Assembly: GCA_045588325.1 (NCBI GenBank)
Contig: JAZNEA010000102.1
Location: 3,320-67,319, forward strand
DNA length: 64,000 nucleotides
Origin: RGIG7378 sp045588325
GTDB taxonomy: Bacteria > Bacillota > Clostridia > RGIG7378
Direction: 5' to 3'
How positions within the stretch are numbered: position 1 is the first letter of the stretch; each line of letters starts with the position of its first letter. This document shows, one piece after another, positions 8,663 to 17,657 of the stretch. The position numbers and the translations under genes are program-made. The notes beneath the pieces are model-generated. The model was not told where the DNA came from, searched no databases, and was given only the letters and a program-made list of their open reading frames with translations.

Positions 8663-9376
8663 TTAAATGAGTTTGATTGCTGTCTCTAAAGCCAGCCTAA
8701 TCATATTATTAAATCCTGTCTGCCTCTCCTCGGGAGAGAGCTGCTCTCCGGTATAAATATGGTCGGAGATTGAGAGGATGGTCAGCGCCTTTTTGTGGGC
8801 CTCCGCGGCATTCATATACAGAGCTGCAGATTCCATCTCTAACCCCAAAACGCCCATGGACTTCCACTTGTCTGCGCCATTTTTATACATGGAATAGAAG
8901 TGATCCGAGGCAGATACATTGCCAACCATGTACTTGATTCCCAACTGGTCAGCCGTATCTGCAGCTGTGCGCAGCATACCAAAATCGGCTATTGGGCAAT
9001 ACGTCCCCGGCAAATCATACTGATCAGCATAATTAGAATCAGTACATGCCCCCTGAGCTAAAACGATATCCTTTAGTTCAAGGTCATCGTGAAGCGCCCC
9101 TGCAGAACCTACTCTCATAATGTAATCTACATCATAATGGTGGTAAAGCTCATAGGAGTATATGCCTATAGAAGCATTACCCATACCATGGCCCATTACA
9201 GATACAGGCTTTCCCTTATATGTTCCAGTGAACCCCAACATGCCTCTTACTCTGTTAAAACACACGGGGTTATCCAAAAAATTCTCTGCTATATATTGTG
9301 CTCTAAGAGGGTCGCCTGGCATGAGAACAATCTTAGCAATATCGCCTTTGTTAGCGCTGTTGTGAGGTGTTGACAT
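8663..9376 (-). CDS. deoD: Purine-nucleoside phosphorylase, DeoD type
   Basis: Hexameric bacterial phosphorylase cleaving purine (deoxy)ribonucleosides to base and (deoxy)ribose-1-phosphate for salvage. 237 residues, typical for DeoD. Visible motifs are IVLMPGDPLRAQYIAENFL, MGHGMGNASIGIYSYELY (phosphate and ribose site), RVGSAGALHDDLELKDIVLA, VLGLEMESAALY (the ribose-binding EMES-like motif), and the catalytic Asp in ISDHIYTGEQLSPEERQTGF. The ATG has AAAGGAGG nearby and lies only about 22 bases after the U-tract of the ftsZ terminator, so expression depends on readthrough or on a weak promoter inside the terminator. Confidence 0.94.
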   Translation of the reverse strand: MSTPHNSANKGDIAKIVLMPGDPLRAQYIAENFLDNPVCFNRVRGMLGFTGTYKGKPVSVMGHGMGNASIGIYSYELYHHYDVDYIMRVGSAGALHDDLELKDIVLAQGACTDSNYADQYDLPGTYCPIADFGMLRTAADTADQLGIKYMVGNVSASDHFYSMYKNGADKWKSMGVLGLEMESAALYMNAAEAHKKALTILSISDHIYTGEQLSPEERQTGFNNMIRLALETAIKLI

Positions 9377-9397
9377 GATATGCCTCCTTTATTTTTA

Positions 9398-9433
9398 TAA
9401 AAAAAAGAGCGGCGTAAAAGAATTCGCCGCTCT
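9398..9433 (-). terminator. Intrinsic terminator after ftsZ
   Basis: Minus strand: a 9-bp perfect stem AGAGCGGCG / CGCCGCTCT with a 10-base loop, followed directly by eight T residues. It ends the dcw operon 15 bases after the ftsZ stop. Confidence 0.93.
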
Positions 9434-9448
9434 CTGCGTCATGATTAA

Positions 9449-10573
9449 TTACTTACGGATGTTGTTGAGGAAATAAGGGATATCTGGTCCATCATCTGTG
9501 GTTGTAGCCTTAGTTGCAGGTCTGGAATATCTATCCTCTGTTGTCTGCTCCTCTGCGGCCTTGGGGGCAGTCCTTGGAATAACGGGCTCCTCTCTGTGTG
9601 TTGCTCCGCTAACTGTAGACTGATCAATGCCTGTAGCAATAACTGTAACAACGATATCGTCTCCAAGTGTAGGATCAATAGCTGTACCGATAATAATCTC
9701 TGCGTCGGGATGAGCAAGAGCTCTGATAGACTCGGATGCAGAGTAGAAGTCGAACAAGGACATATCCTCGCCACCTGTAACATTAACAAGCACTCTGGTA
9801 GCTCCGTCGATGGAAGTCTCCAACAGAGGGCTGGATACTGCCATAGCTGCTGCATCAGCGGCCTTGTTATCTCCAGAACCAGTACCGATACCCATATGAG
9901 CCAGACCGGAATCCTGCATAATGGTCTTAACATCTGCGAAGTCGAGGATGATAACACCAGGCTTAGTAATCAAATCGGAAATACCCTGGATGCCCTGTCT
10001 GAGAACATCGTCTGCAATATTGAATGCCTTGAGCATGGACATCTTCTTGTCAGCGATCTGCAAGAGCTTGTCATTGGGAATAACAACCAATGAGTCAACA
10101 TTGTCTCTCAGCTCCTTAATGCCCTCCTCTGCAGAACGCATTCTGGGCTTACCCTCAAAGGAGAATGGTCTGGTAACAACGGCAACTGTGAGAATACCCA
10201 TCTCTCTGGCGATGCTAGCAACTACTGGTGCAGAACCTGTACCTGTGCCGCCGCCCATACCAGCTGTAACGAAAACAAGGTCGGCGCCCTGCAACTTCTG
10301 CTTAATGTCCTCTCTGGACTCCTCTGCAGACTTGCGTCCGATCTCAGGGTTACCGCCTGCTCCAAGTCCCTTGGTGAGCTTCTCTCCAATCTGGAGCTTG
10401 TTCTCACAAGAAGAAATGGTGATAGCTTGTCTATCTGTGTTAACAACGATAAACTCAACTCCATCAACATTGGCCTCAATCATCCTGTTGATGGCATTGT
10501 TGCCTGCTCCACCGCAACCAACAACCTTGATATTAGCAAAAGAGGAATTTAATCCCATATCTAAACCTGACAT
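9449..10573 (-). CDS. ftsZ: Cell division GTPase FtsZ
   Basis: Tubulin homologue that polymerises into the Z-ring. 374 residues. The N-terminal GTPase domain has VVGCGGAGNNAINRM (residues 17-31), VNTDRQAI and the tubulin signature GGGTGTG at 107-113. The T7 synergy-loop region is NKAADAAAMAVSSPLLE. After the C-terminal domain comes a variable linker of about 45 residues, then the conserved C-terminal peptide IPYFLNNIRK that binds FtsA and SepF-type partners. Last gene of the dcw cluster, with its own internal promoter and a strong terminator behind it. Confidence 0.97.
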   Translation of the reverse strand: MSGLDMGLNSSFANIKVVGCGGAGNNAINRMIEANVDGVEFIVVNTDRQAITISSCENKLQIGEKLTKGLGAGGNPEIGRKSAEESREDIKQKLQGADLVFVTAGMGGGTGTGSAPVVASIAREMGILTVAVVTRPFSFEGKPRMRSAEEGIKELRDNVDSLVVIPNDKLLQIADKKMSMLKAFNIADDVLRQGIQGISDLITKPGVIILDFADVKTIMQDSGLAHMGIGTGSGDNKAADAAAMAVSSPLLETSIDGATRVLVNVTGGEDMSLFDFYSASESIRALAHPDAEIIIGTAIDPTLGDDIVVTVIATGIDQSTVSGATHREEPVIPRTAPKAAEEQTTEDRYSRPATKATTTDDGPDIPYFLNNIRK

Positions 10574-10609
10574 ATCTGGTCCTCCAAATTATAGTCTATT
10601 AACCAAGCC

Positions 10610-10638
10610 ATTATATAATAATAAGAGTGGCATTTCAA
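10610..10638 (-). promoter_or_regulatory. Predicted internal promoter for ftsZ
   Basis: Minus strand: TTGAAA (10638-10633) and a perfect TATAAT (10615-10610), spaced 17 bases. The -35 overlaps the ftsA stop codon and the -10 lies 36 bases before the ftsZ ATG, whose ribosome site is TTGGAGG. This would let ftsZ be made in excess of the upstream division genes. Confidence 0.7.
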
Positions 10639-11855
10639 CGATTTTTTCCCTTAAAGAAGTCAAAGAAAGATTTTTTCCTGACGTTTGAGGGTTCCTCGTC
10701 CCTTGCAATGAAATCCGCAAACAGCGTCTGCTTGCCGTATTCGATATTTTCAAAGATATATTCTGCAAGTCCTACGGCCCCGACATTCTCTACCCTGCCA
10801 CCAAAACTGGCCAGGATCCTACCATTGCGGCTCTTTTTGCGCATGACGGAATCACACAGCATGGACAAGCCCTCAGTGGAGGATGCTCCAAGTCCTGTGA
10901 TGACGACAGCATCCGGCTCCTGGCGACCAAAGTCCTCTCTGGCAACCAGTGTGTCAGCCAGCTCGAAAATTCTAGTATATCTGCTCTCGATAATCCTTAC
11001 GATATCGGACAACATACAATCCCTGTCAGCTGCTATGGGTACCATATGATCGTCCTCAATGAGCGAAATAGCAGCCAGTCCATACATCCTACGCAAGGAG
11101 TCGGCCTGCTCATAGGTAACATCCAGCTTAGTAGATATGTCCTTGGTACAATCATCACTGCCCATGGGAATAGTAGAACAGAACACCGGTGTACCATCAA
11201 AGAACACGCTGACATCCGTGTGACTGGAGCCCACATTGATAACGATGGCACCGTCCTGCTTTTCGTCAGTAGTCAGAACTGCATATCCAGTGGCAACACC
11301 GGACAGCGAATATCCTACAGCTCTGATCTGAGTTCTGGAGACAATACTTCTCAACCTGTTCAGGAACGCACGATCTACAACCTGTAACCCCACATTGGCC
11401 TGTATGAACGATGTCCTCTTGCCCCAGGGGAATATGGTGTCCTCTCCATCGTCGTATGCGAATTTGCGTGGAACAACATCCGTTACACAAATGTTTTCTG
11501 GAACTGGATAATCATAGCCTGAGGATACAATCGAAATAGCATCCGTCTGCTCCATTACCCTCTGGCCAGTTGCAAAGTCCCTCCTGGCTTTTACCTCCAT
11601 GAGGCCTGACTTTTCTGTGGTAAATGCAATATAGGCATCGCTCATCTCAACCTGAGCCTCATCCTTAGCCTCGTAAAATGTATCTGAAATAGCTGCAGCC
11701 AAGCGCTCGTCATTCTCGTAGAGGTTCTTGCCATCTACGGGGAACATGCGGGTTGCCTTGCCCAAAATCTCCAGTTTATCATCAGAATTAACCCTTGCCA
11801 CAACAGCACTAACGTGGGAAGATCTGATATCAATTGCTCCAATAAATCCTCTCAT
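10635..11855 (-). CDS. ftsA: Cell division protein FtsA
   Basis: Actin-fold ATPase that tethers FtsZ to the membrane and recruits later divisome proteins. 406 residues. Phosphate-1-like start FIGAIDIRSSHVSAVVARV, 1C subdomain around residues 80-160, phosphate-2-like VINVGSSHTDVSVF, and adenosine-motif VVITGLGASSTEGL. It ends with a basic/aromatic amphipathic helix KKSFFDFFKGKNR, the expected membrane-targeting sequence. Sequence is divergent from Bacillus FtsA, but position between ftsQ and ftsZ and the C-terminal helix support the call. Confidence 0.9.
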   Translation of the reverse strand: MRGFIGAIDIRSSHVSAVVARVNSDDKLEILGKATRMFPVDGKNLYENDERLAAAISDTFYEAKDEAQVEMSDAYIAFTTEKSGLMEVKARRDFATGQRVMEQTDAISIVSSGYDYPVPENICVTDVVPRKFAYDDGEDTIFPWGKRTSFIQANVGLQVVDRAFLNRLRSIVSRTQIRAVGYSLSGVATGYAVLTTDEKQDGAIVINVGSSHTDVSVFFDGTPVFCSTIPMGSDDCTKDISTKLDVTYEQADSLRRMYGLAAISLIEDDHMVPIAADRDCMLSDIVRIIESRYTRIFELADTLVAREDFGRQEPDAVVITGLGASSTEGLSMLCDSVMRKKSRNGRILASFGGRVENVGAVGLAEYIFENIEYGKQTLFADFIARDEEPSNVRKKSFFDFFKGKNR

Positions 11856-11867
11856 CCTAACTCCAAC

Positions 11868-12647
11868 CTACTTATATTCCGTAAAGACCGGATTTGTGCC
11901 GGCCGTAAAATCCAAATAACCCTTTTGACCTTTATTTAAATATTCTAGCAGAATTTCCTTTAGTGTGAACAAGTTTTCCTCTATATTATCCACAGGTCCC
12001 ACATTAACTGTAATACCATCGGAGGTCATCAGGATAATGTCCCCGGATATCTGAATTGAAATCTGGTTAATCCTCCCCAGAACCTCTCTATCCCTGTCTG
12101 TGTTATCGACGGCTGTGCTTATTCTGTTTATAATTCTCAGCTCCTGCTCGGTCACATCCAGATAGCTACCCAAGGTAAAGCTGGTCACGCTACCTCCGTA
12201 CAACGGGTATTGCTGACTCATACTGTCCTCAACAGCCAACACCTTGCCCTTAGTATCTACCAGCATGTAAACCTCTCCACATGCCATGTACACCATAGGT
12301 TGGCACTCCTGGACTACCACATTCATGTTAAGACCATCCATGGAGCATTGCACCGAATCTGCGTAAACAAAATTGCTGAGGCATTTTTGCTCCAGGTCCC
12401 GTGTGTCCATAAAAAACCAAAGAGATTTGTATCTGTTCATCACAGCCAGAAGTCTCTCTCCCGGAGTGATGCCCAGAACCTCTTCCACCTGGCTAGGGAC
12501 AACATATCCATAGCCTGTGGAAACAGATACATTTACCTGTCCAACCCTAATCAAAAGCGCGGCTAAAGTTACGCTAAGCAACAGCACCGCCATCATAGAC
12601 AGTGCTATTATCTTTTTTATCGTAAGCTTAAAGCCACCCTTATTCAT
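11868..12647 (-). CDS. ftsQ: Cell division protein FtsQ/DivIB
   Basis: Bitopic membrane protein of the divisome FtsQLB complex. 259 residues from the ATG at 12647; a TTG three bases upstream is less likely. A short basic cytoplasmic end is followed by one transmembrane helix (about residues 10-31, IIALSMMAVLLLSVTLAALL). Then comes a POTRA-like domain beginning VSVSTGYGYVVPSQVEEVLG, and the FtsQ beta-domain with VDTKGKVLAVEDS. It overlaps the end of murA by 8 bases. Position immediately before ftsA supports the call. Confidence 0.85.
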   Translation of the reverse strand: MNKGGFKLTIKKIIALSMMAVLLLSVTLAALLIRVGQVNVSVSTGYGYVVPSQVEEVLGITPGERLLAVMNRYKSLWFFMDTRDLEQKCLSNFVYADSVQCSMDGLNMNVVVQECQPMVYMACGEVYMLVDTKGKVLAVEDSMSQQYPLYGGSVTSFTLGSYLDVTEQELRIINRISTAVDNTDRDREVLGRINQISIQISGDIILMTSDGITVNVGPVDNIEENLFTLKEILLEYLNKGQKGYLDFTAGTNPVFTEYK

Positions 12648-13902
12648 CAATCCTGAACACCTCTGCTCCTAATGAGCTTAAATCTCTGCAAATATCCTCG
12701 TATCCTCTGTCTATACAGCCAGAATCTCTCACTATAGTCCTGCCCTCAGCACCAAGCCCAGCCACAATAAGGGCTGCTCCACTACGCAGGTCTGTGGCCC
12801 TCACCCTGGCGCCTCTCAATCTATCTACGCCGTTTATGATGGCGGTGTCTCCGTGAACCATTATATCCGCCCCCATCCGTTGCAATTCGTCGACATGGCG
12901 GAAACGATTCTCAAACACAGTCTCTCTCATTACCGATGTGCCTACAGATGATGATAACATGGCCATTGTCTGTGGCTGCATATCTGTTGGGAATCCAGGA
13001 TATGGACTGCTGGTTATGTTTCTCACGCGATGGAGCTCTCCGTCAGAAACAACCTGGATCCAATTCTCTCCTATCTCCACATCACATCCTGCACAGCTCA
13101 AAACGTCTGATAACGACGCCAACTGGTCTGGCTCCACAGCTGTCACAGTCACCCGTCCACCTGTTGTGGCTACTGCAGTCATATAGGTTCCTGCCACGAT
13201 TCTGTCAGCACCTATAGTGTGCTCTGCATAATCTACGGCCTCGTGTCTGCCTCCACGGATGGTAATCACTGAGGACCCAGCCCCGGAAACCTCATATCCC
13301 AAGGAATTGAGAACCTGTTGCAGTTCAACGATTTCTGGCTCTCTCGCCGAGTTGTGAATCTCAGTTATCCCCTTAAGGTTAACTGCGCACAACATTGTGT
13401 TTTCTGTGGCGCCTACACTGGGATAATCCAGCCAAACCGAGTCACCTGACATGCGATGGCCATGAATACCTATTATCCCATCTCCCTCTGTAGTGATGCG
13501 GGCCCCCAACGCCTCAAAGGCCTTAAGGTGCAGGTCTATGGGCCTGGGTCCAATATCGCACCCTCCCGGACTACATATTCTCACCTTACCGCATTTACCC
13601 AGAACTGCGCCGGCGAACAATATCCCCGACCTCATCTGACAAATTTCACCAAATGAAATGTCTGTCTCCGTTGGATCCCCGGCAAACCTGAGGTAGTTCC
13701 CAAAAGATTTGACTTGTCGCCCGCACATTTCCAGAACCTTAAGTGTATTGACACAATCTGATATGCGAGGGCAATTAAGAATATCTACACATATATCACA
13801 GGTTGCCATTGCGGCAAGGACAGGCAGTGCGGCGTTTTTGGAACCCTGAATCTGTATGGTCCCATACAATCTGGAGCCACCTTCTACAACATACTCAGTC
13901 AT
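12640..13902 (-). CDS. murA: UDP-N-acetylglucosamine 1-carboxyvinyltransferase MurA
   Basis: First committed step of peptidoglycan synthesis: transfers enolpyruvate from PEP to UDP-GlcNAc. 420 residues, typical length. The substrate lysine is in GSKNAALPVL (residues 20-29), and the catalytic, fosfomycin-reactive cysteine is at position 115 in SPGGCDIGPRP, so fosfomycin sensitivity is predicted. Further motifs are GATENTMLCAV and YPGFPTDMQPQ. Inside the dcw cluster it takes the place usually held by murD/murG. The ribosome site lies partly in a hairpin (13910-13946). It overlaps ftsQ by 8 bases. Confidence 0.95.
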   Translation of the reverse strand: MTEYVVEGGSRLYGTIQIQGSKNAALPVLAAMATCDICVDILNCPRISDCVNTLKVLEMCGRQVKSFGNYLRFAGDPTETDISFGEICQMRSGILFAGAVLGKCGKVRICSPGGCDIGPRPIDLHLKAFEALGARITTEGDGIIGIHGHRMSGDSVWLDYPSVGATENTMLCAVNLKGITEIHNSAREPEIVELQQVLNSLGYEVSGAGSSVITIRGGRHEAVDYAEHTIGADRIVAGTYMTAVATTGGRVTVTAVEPDQLASLSDVLSCAGCDVEIGENWIQVVSDGELHRVRNITSSPYPGFPTDMQPQTMAMLSSSVGTSVMRETVFENRFRHVDELQRMGADIMVHGDTAIINGVDRLRGARVRATDLRSGAALIVAGLGAEGRTIVRDSGCIDRGYEDICRDLSSLGAEVFRIDE

Positions 13903-13909
13903 AAGCTCT

Positions 13910-13946
13910 CCCTGAGGGTATATTGCTATATACTATTCCGTCAGGG
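13910..13946 (-). promoter_or_regulatory. Hairpin overlapping the murA ribosome site
   Basis: Minus strand: outer stem CCCTGA (13946-13941) / TCAGGG (13915-13910) and inner stem GTATAT-AGCA-ATATAC (13933-13918). The 3' arm leads directly into AGGGAGAG, the murA SD. The outer helix would therefore cover part of the SD. No U-tract, so control of translation rather than termination is the likely effect. Confidence 0.5.
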
Positions 13947-13955
13947 AAAAACTGT

Positions 13956-15308
13956 TCAAAGCTTGTCGTAGAGGGCGTCCTTGGATATGCTCAGCAAAAA
14001 GCCCATCATTCCACACATGATAGCCATCGAACTACCGCCGTAACTAATAAATGGCAGTGTAATTCCTGTGTTTGGAATCAAAGAAGTTACAACCCCCACA
14101 TTAAACAGGAACTGTAGTCCAATGAGCAATGTTATTCCAAAGGCCATAAAGCCTGAGAAATTATCCTTAGAGTATGCCGAAATGGTAAATCCTCTGATGA
14201 TAAGGAAACCGAACAGGGCGAACACCAGCATTACTCCTACAAAACCCAACTCCTCTCCAATAATTGGCAGGATAAAGTCGTTGGTTGGTTCTGGCAAATA
14301 GGAAAATTTCTGTATGCTGTTTCCTAATCCCTTGCCCAACAATCCGCCAGATCCCAGGGCATACAGGGCCTGAGTAGACTGATGTGATGATTCGGCCATG
14401 GCAGAAGGGTCCAACAATGCCATGATTCTGTTCATTCTGTAGTCCGAAAGCGTGATAATTGGGATCAACGCAATAAGGCCACCTAGACATATTGGCATTA
14501 TCAGCTTTAGCTTCATACCTCCTACAAACAAGAGGCCCAAAATGCAGCACATAATGATAACCGTGGCACTGGTGTGGGGCTGAATCAATAAAATTCCAGC
14601 TATCAACGCCATAAGTACCAGGTATGGCAGCAAGACGCCATAGACCTTCCTATTGGGTGTTTTGGGATCACAAAGTATATTTGAATCTTTATGCAGATTG
14701 GCTGAAACGAACAAAATCGTAGCAAACTTCAATATCTCTGAGGGCTGAATCTCAATGCCCGCCAGAGAAATCCATCTGGATGCTCCATTTCTGGTTATTC
14801 CAAGGCCAGGCACAAATACGAGGAGGCAACTGAGCAACGCTGCAATCATTATAGGCGTCGCAAGCTTATATGCCCTCTTATATCCAAAAAGGTAGCATCC
14901 AACTCCCCCTACCAGGCCCATGACAATAGCTCTGAGCTGTTTCTTGACAAACAAAAAGATACTGCTGGACTCCCAAAGAGAGATGGATTCTCCGGAGCTG
15001 ATAACCATTATGCTGCCAAATGCAATCAGCAAAATGACACATATCAGCAGGCCAAAATCCATATGAGGCCGATCCAGCAACCTGAGCTTTTGACCCTTTG
15101 CCTTGCCCCAGGCTACCTCACCATCGTCGCCAAAATCAGGTTTCCGAACAATTGTCCACTGGGCCAACAGGCGCTTAAAGACGGAGAGTTCCTTGTTCTC
15201 CTCTGCCTTTGATGCCGTTTGCCTCATCTCCTGGACATCAATCTGCTCTGCAGGACGTCGCTGGTCCGGATTTTGCTTATTCATTTTTGATCTGTCACGA
15301 TCTGCCAT
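13956..15308 (-). CDS. ftsW: SEDS peptidoglycan glycosyltransferase FtsW
   Basis: Polytopic SEDS protein that polymerises lipid II at the septum with its cognate class B PBP. 450 residues: an unusually long hydrophilic cytoplasmic N-terminus (about 85 residues) followed by about ten transmembrane helices. Family signatures are GASRWISLAGIEIQPSEILK, the periplasmic-loop region with ALYALGSGGLLGKGLGNSIQKF, PTNDFILPIIGEELGF, and the C-terminal GITLPFISYGGSSM. The start has TAGGAG upstream. Position between mraY and murA favours FtsW over RodA. Confidence 0.94.
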   Translation of the reverse strand: MADRDRSKMNKQNPDQRRPAEQIDVQEMRQTASKAEENKELSVFKRLLAQWTIVRKPDFGDDGEVAWGKAKGQKLRLLDRPHMDFGLLICVILLIAFGSIMVISSGESISLWESSSIFLFVKKQLRAIVMGLVGGVGCYLFGYKRAYKLATPIMIAALLSCLLVFVPGLGITRNGASRWISLAGIEIQPSEILKFATILFVSANLHKDSNILCDPKTPNRKVYGVLLPYLVLMALIAGILLIQPHTSATVIIMCCILGLLFVGGMKLKLIMPICLGGLIALIPIITLSDYRMNRIMALLDPSAMAESSHQSTQALYALGSGGLLGKGLGNSIQKFSYLPEPTNDFILPIIGEELGFVGVMLVFALFGFLIIRGFTISAYSKDNFSGFMAFGITLLIGLQFLFNVGVVTSLIPNTGITLPFISYGGSSMAIMCGMMGFLLSISKDALYDKL

Positions 15309-15324
15309 GATTAACTCCTAAAAA

Positions 15325-16281
15325 CTACAAGTAATAGAGAATTGCAACTGTTATTGCAGAGCCCACCAATGTTACGAGAGAGAAAACAGTAACTATCTTC
15401 TTCTCTGACCATTTGCCCAACTCAAAGTGGTGATGAATTGGAGTCATACGGAAGACTCTCTTGCCTGTTGCCTTAAATACGGCCACCTGAATCATTACAG
15501 ACAGGCCCTCCACGATAAAGATAACTCCCATAAATATGGCTAGCACAGGGCCTCCTGTCCTCATCATAAGGGCAGAGAATGCACCTCCCAGAGCCAAAGA
15601 TCCGGTATCCCCCATGAACACCTTGGCAGGATGGCGGTTGAATACCAAAAATCCTGTGCATGCGCCTAAAACCATAGCGGAAAACACGGATGCCGATGTA
15701 TCTGCCAAAACGTATTCAAAAGCAAAGGTCAGGGAGAACATTGTCACCGCGATTGTAGACGAGGCCAGGCCATCTACCCCATCTGTAAGGTTGACACAAT
15801 TTGTCACATAGTAGAAAAATGCCAGCATAATAACAGCGTATAGCCATCCTGGCATATTCCACACAAAGAAAATGAGATCAATGCCATAGTTGCCGCCTCT
15901 TTGCCACATGTCCCATCCTATATATGCTGCCGCGAAAACTACCAACAGCACTGACTTTTGCCATGCCCTGAGACCATGCTTATTAACCTTAATCTTGACC
16001 AGGTCGTCTGCCAGACCAACAACACCCATTGCCATAGTGATCAGCAACAGCGGCAGAATATCATAGCTGAAAATCATCGCTACTATGGACGCAATCAACA
16101 GGGCCAAGAGAAAGAAAGCTCCACCCATTGTTGGGGTACCCTGCTTTTTGAGATGGGACTGAGGTCCCTCCTGTCTCTCACTCTGGCCAAACTTAAGTCT
16201 GCGCAAAAGCTCAATCGAAGGCTTGCCCAGTATAATCGTCAATATATTAACAAGTACAAATAACAGAATCTGATGTCTCAT
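15325..16281 (-). CDS. mraY: Phospho-MurNAc-pentapeptide translocase MraY
   Basis: Integral membrane transferase making lipid I from UDP-MurNAc-pentapeptide and undecaprenyl phosphate. 318 residues with about ten transmembrane segments. Catalytic aspartates lie in GLADDLVKIK and NCVNLTDGVDGLA. FMGDTGSLALGGA and the substrate-binding MTPIHHHFEL loop are intact. The short N-terminus includes the family's KKQGTPTMGGAF motif. It starts two bases after the murF stop. Confidence 0.96.
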   Translation of the reverse strand: MRHQILLFVLVNILTIILGKPSIELLRRLKFGQSERQEGPQSHLKKQGTPTMGGAFFLLALLIASIVAMIFSYDILPLLLITMAMGVVGLADDLVKIKVNKHGLRAWQKSVLLVVFAAAYIGWDMWQRGGNYGIDLIFFVWNMPGWLYAVIMLAFFYYVTNCVNLTDGVDGLASSTIAVTMFSLTFAFEYVLADTSASVFSAMVLGACTGFLVFNRHPAKVFMGDTGSLALGGAFSALMMRTGGPVLAIFMGVIFIVEGLSVMIQVAVFKATGKRVFRMTPIHHHFELGKWSEKKIVTVFSLVTLVGSAITVAILYYL

Positions 16282-16283
16282 TC

Positions 16284-17657
16284 TTATCTATCCCCTAATA
16301 CCTTGTGCATACACTTCTCCATGCCCATGGCACGAGACCCCTTAAATAACAGCGTATCTCCGTATCTGACCAGTCTGGACGCAACATCGCCTGCGGATGA
16401 TGCATCCTCAGCCTCATAACATGCCTCAAGACCTGATAACCTGGCCTCCTCTGCCATACAAGCTGCATACTGTCCGGCAGCAACCAACACATTGACTCCA
16501 GCGTTGGCGCAATATCTGCCGATCTCCCTGTGCATCTCCTGTGCCTGGTCTCCCAGCTCATACATATCACCCAAAACCGCGATTCTGCGGCCCTCACAAG
16601 GTAAGGAACAAAGGGTATCTATGGCGGCCTTCATGGACACGGGATTTGCGTTGTATGCATCGTTAATGTACACGATTCCTTCGGACTCCGTCAACTGCAT
16701 ACGGTTGGCCTCTCCTCGGCAATTGGCTACACCTTGCTGCATCTCTGCAGGGGTCATATCCAATATTTCTCCAAGGCAAATAGCTGCCATCGCATCATAG
16801 ATATTGTGCTTACCAGGAATGTGTACTGTAAACCTCTGGTGCATCGCCACAAATGTGACACCGCTACGTATAATCTCTATTTGAGATGCAGTTCTGTCAC
16901 AGCTGCGGGCTAAGCCAAAAGTGACAACTCTCTGAGGAACCTTGCCCGGCAATGTCCTCAGCATGTCATCGTCTCCATTTACTATGAGGGTTCCAGAGAC
17001 CTTCATGCCATCTACAACCTCCATTTTTGCCCTGAATATGCCTCTCCTGCTGCCCAGATTCTCAATATGCGCAACACCGATATTGGATATGACGGCATAA
17101 TCCGGCCTCGCAATCTTGCTCAGAAGGGATATCTCCCCAAAATGGTTCATTCCCATTTCTACAATTGCGTACTCAGTGTCATCAGGAATGGCCAACAGCG
17201 TCAATGGCACACCATACTGATTGTTCAGATTGCCCTGAGTCTTGGATGTTTTGAATTTTGTGGAAAGTACGCTATATATAAACTCTTTTGTCGTTGTCTT
17301 ACCTACACTGCCTGTTACAGCGATAACCTTAGCCCTTAGACTTAGCCTGTACTGTGTGGCCAAATCTGCCATGGCCTGCCAGGTCTCCGCAACCTCAATA
17401 GCAGCAACTCCCTCCGGAATTGACACCTTGGATATATCGAACCTTTCGGCACTATATAAAAAGGCGACAGCGCCATTCTGTATGGCAGACTGAATAAAAC
17501 TGTGGCCGTCGTTTCGCTCGCCAACAATCGGGATATAAAGGCAGTTCTCCGTAACTTTGCGGGAATCAATGGTGACGGAGTTAATTCTCAGTTCTCCGCT
17601 ACCAAGTGTTATGCGACCTCTTGTGGCATCAGAAATATACGAAATGCTAACGTTCAT
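16284..17657 (-). CDS. murF: UDP-MurNAc-tripeptide--D-Ala-D-Ala ligase MurF
   Basis: Cytoplasmic Mur ligase that adds D-Ala-D-Ala to the UDP-MurNAc tripeptide. 457 residues. The N-terminal domain has TIDSRKV and FIPIVGERNDGHSF-like features. The ATP loop is TGSVGKTTTKEF (about residues 115-126), followed by KTQGNLNNQYGVP, EMGMNHFGEI, and the C-terminal domain with INDAYNANPVSMKAAI. It overlaps murE by 11 bases. Confidence 0.95.
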   Translation of the reverse strand: MNVSISYISDATRGRITLGSGELRINSVTIDSRKVTENCLYIPIVGERNDGHSFIQSAIQNGAVAFLYSAERFDISKVSIPEGVAAIEVAETWQAMADLATQYRLSLRAKVIAVTGSVGKTTTKEFIYSVLSTKFKTSKTQGNLNNQYGVPLTLLAIPDDTEYAIVEMGMNHFGEISLLSKIARPDYAVISNIGVAHIENLGSRRGIFRAKMEVVDGMKVSGTLIVNGDDDMLRTLPGKVPQRVVTFGLARSCDRTASQIEIIRSGVTFVAMHQRFTVHIPGKHNIYDAMAAICLGEILDMTPAEMQQGVANCRGEANRMQLTESEGIVYINDAYNANPVSMKAAIDTLCSLPCEGRRIAVLGDMYELGDQAQEMHREIGRYCANAGVNVLVAAGQYAACMAEEARLSGLEACYEAEDASSAGDVASRLVRYGDTLLFKGSRAMGMEKCMHKVLGDR

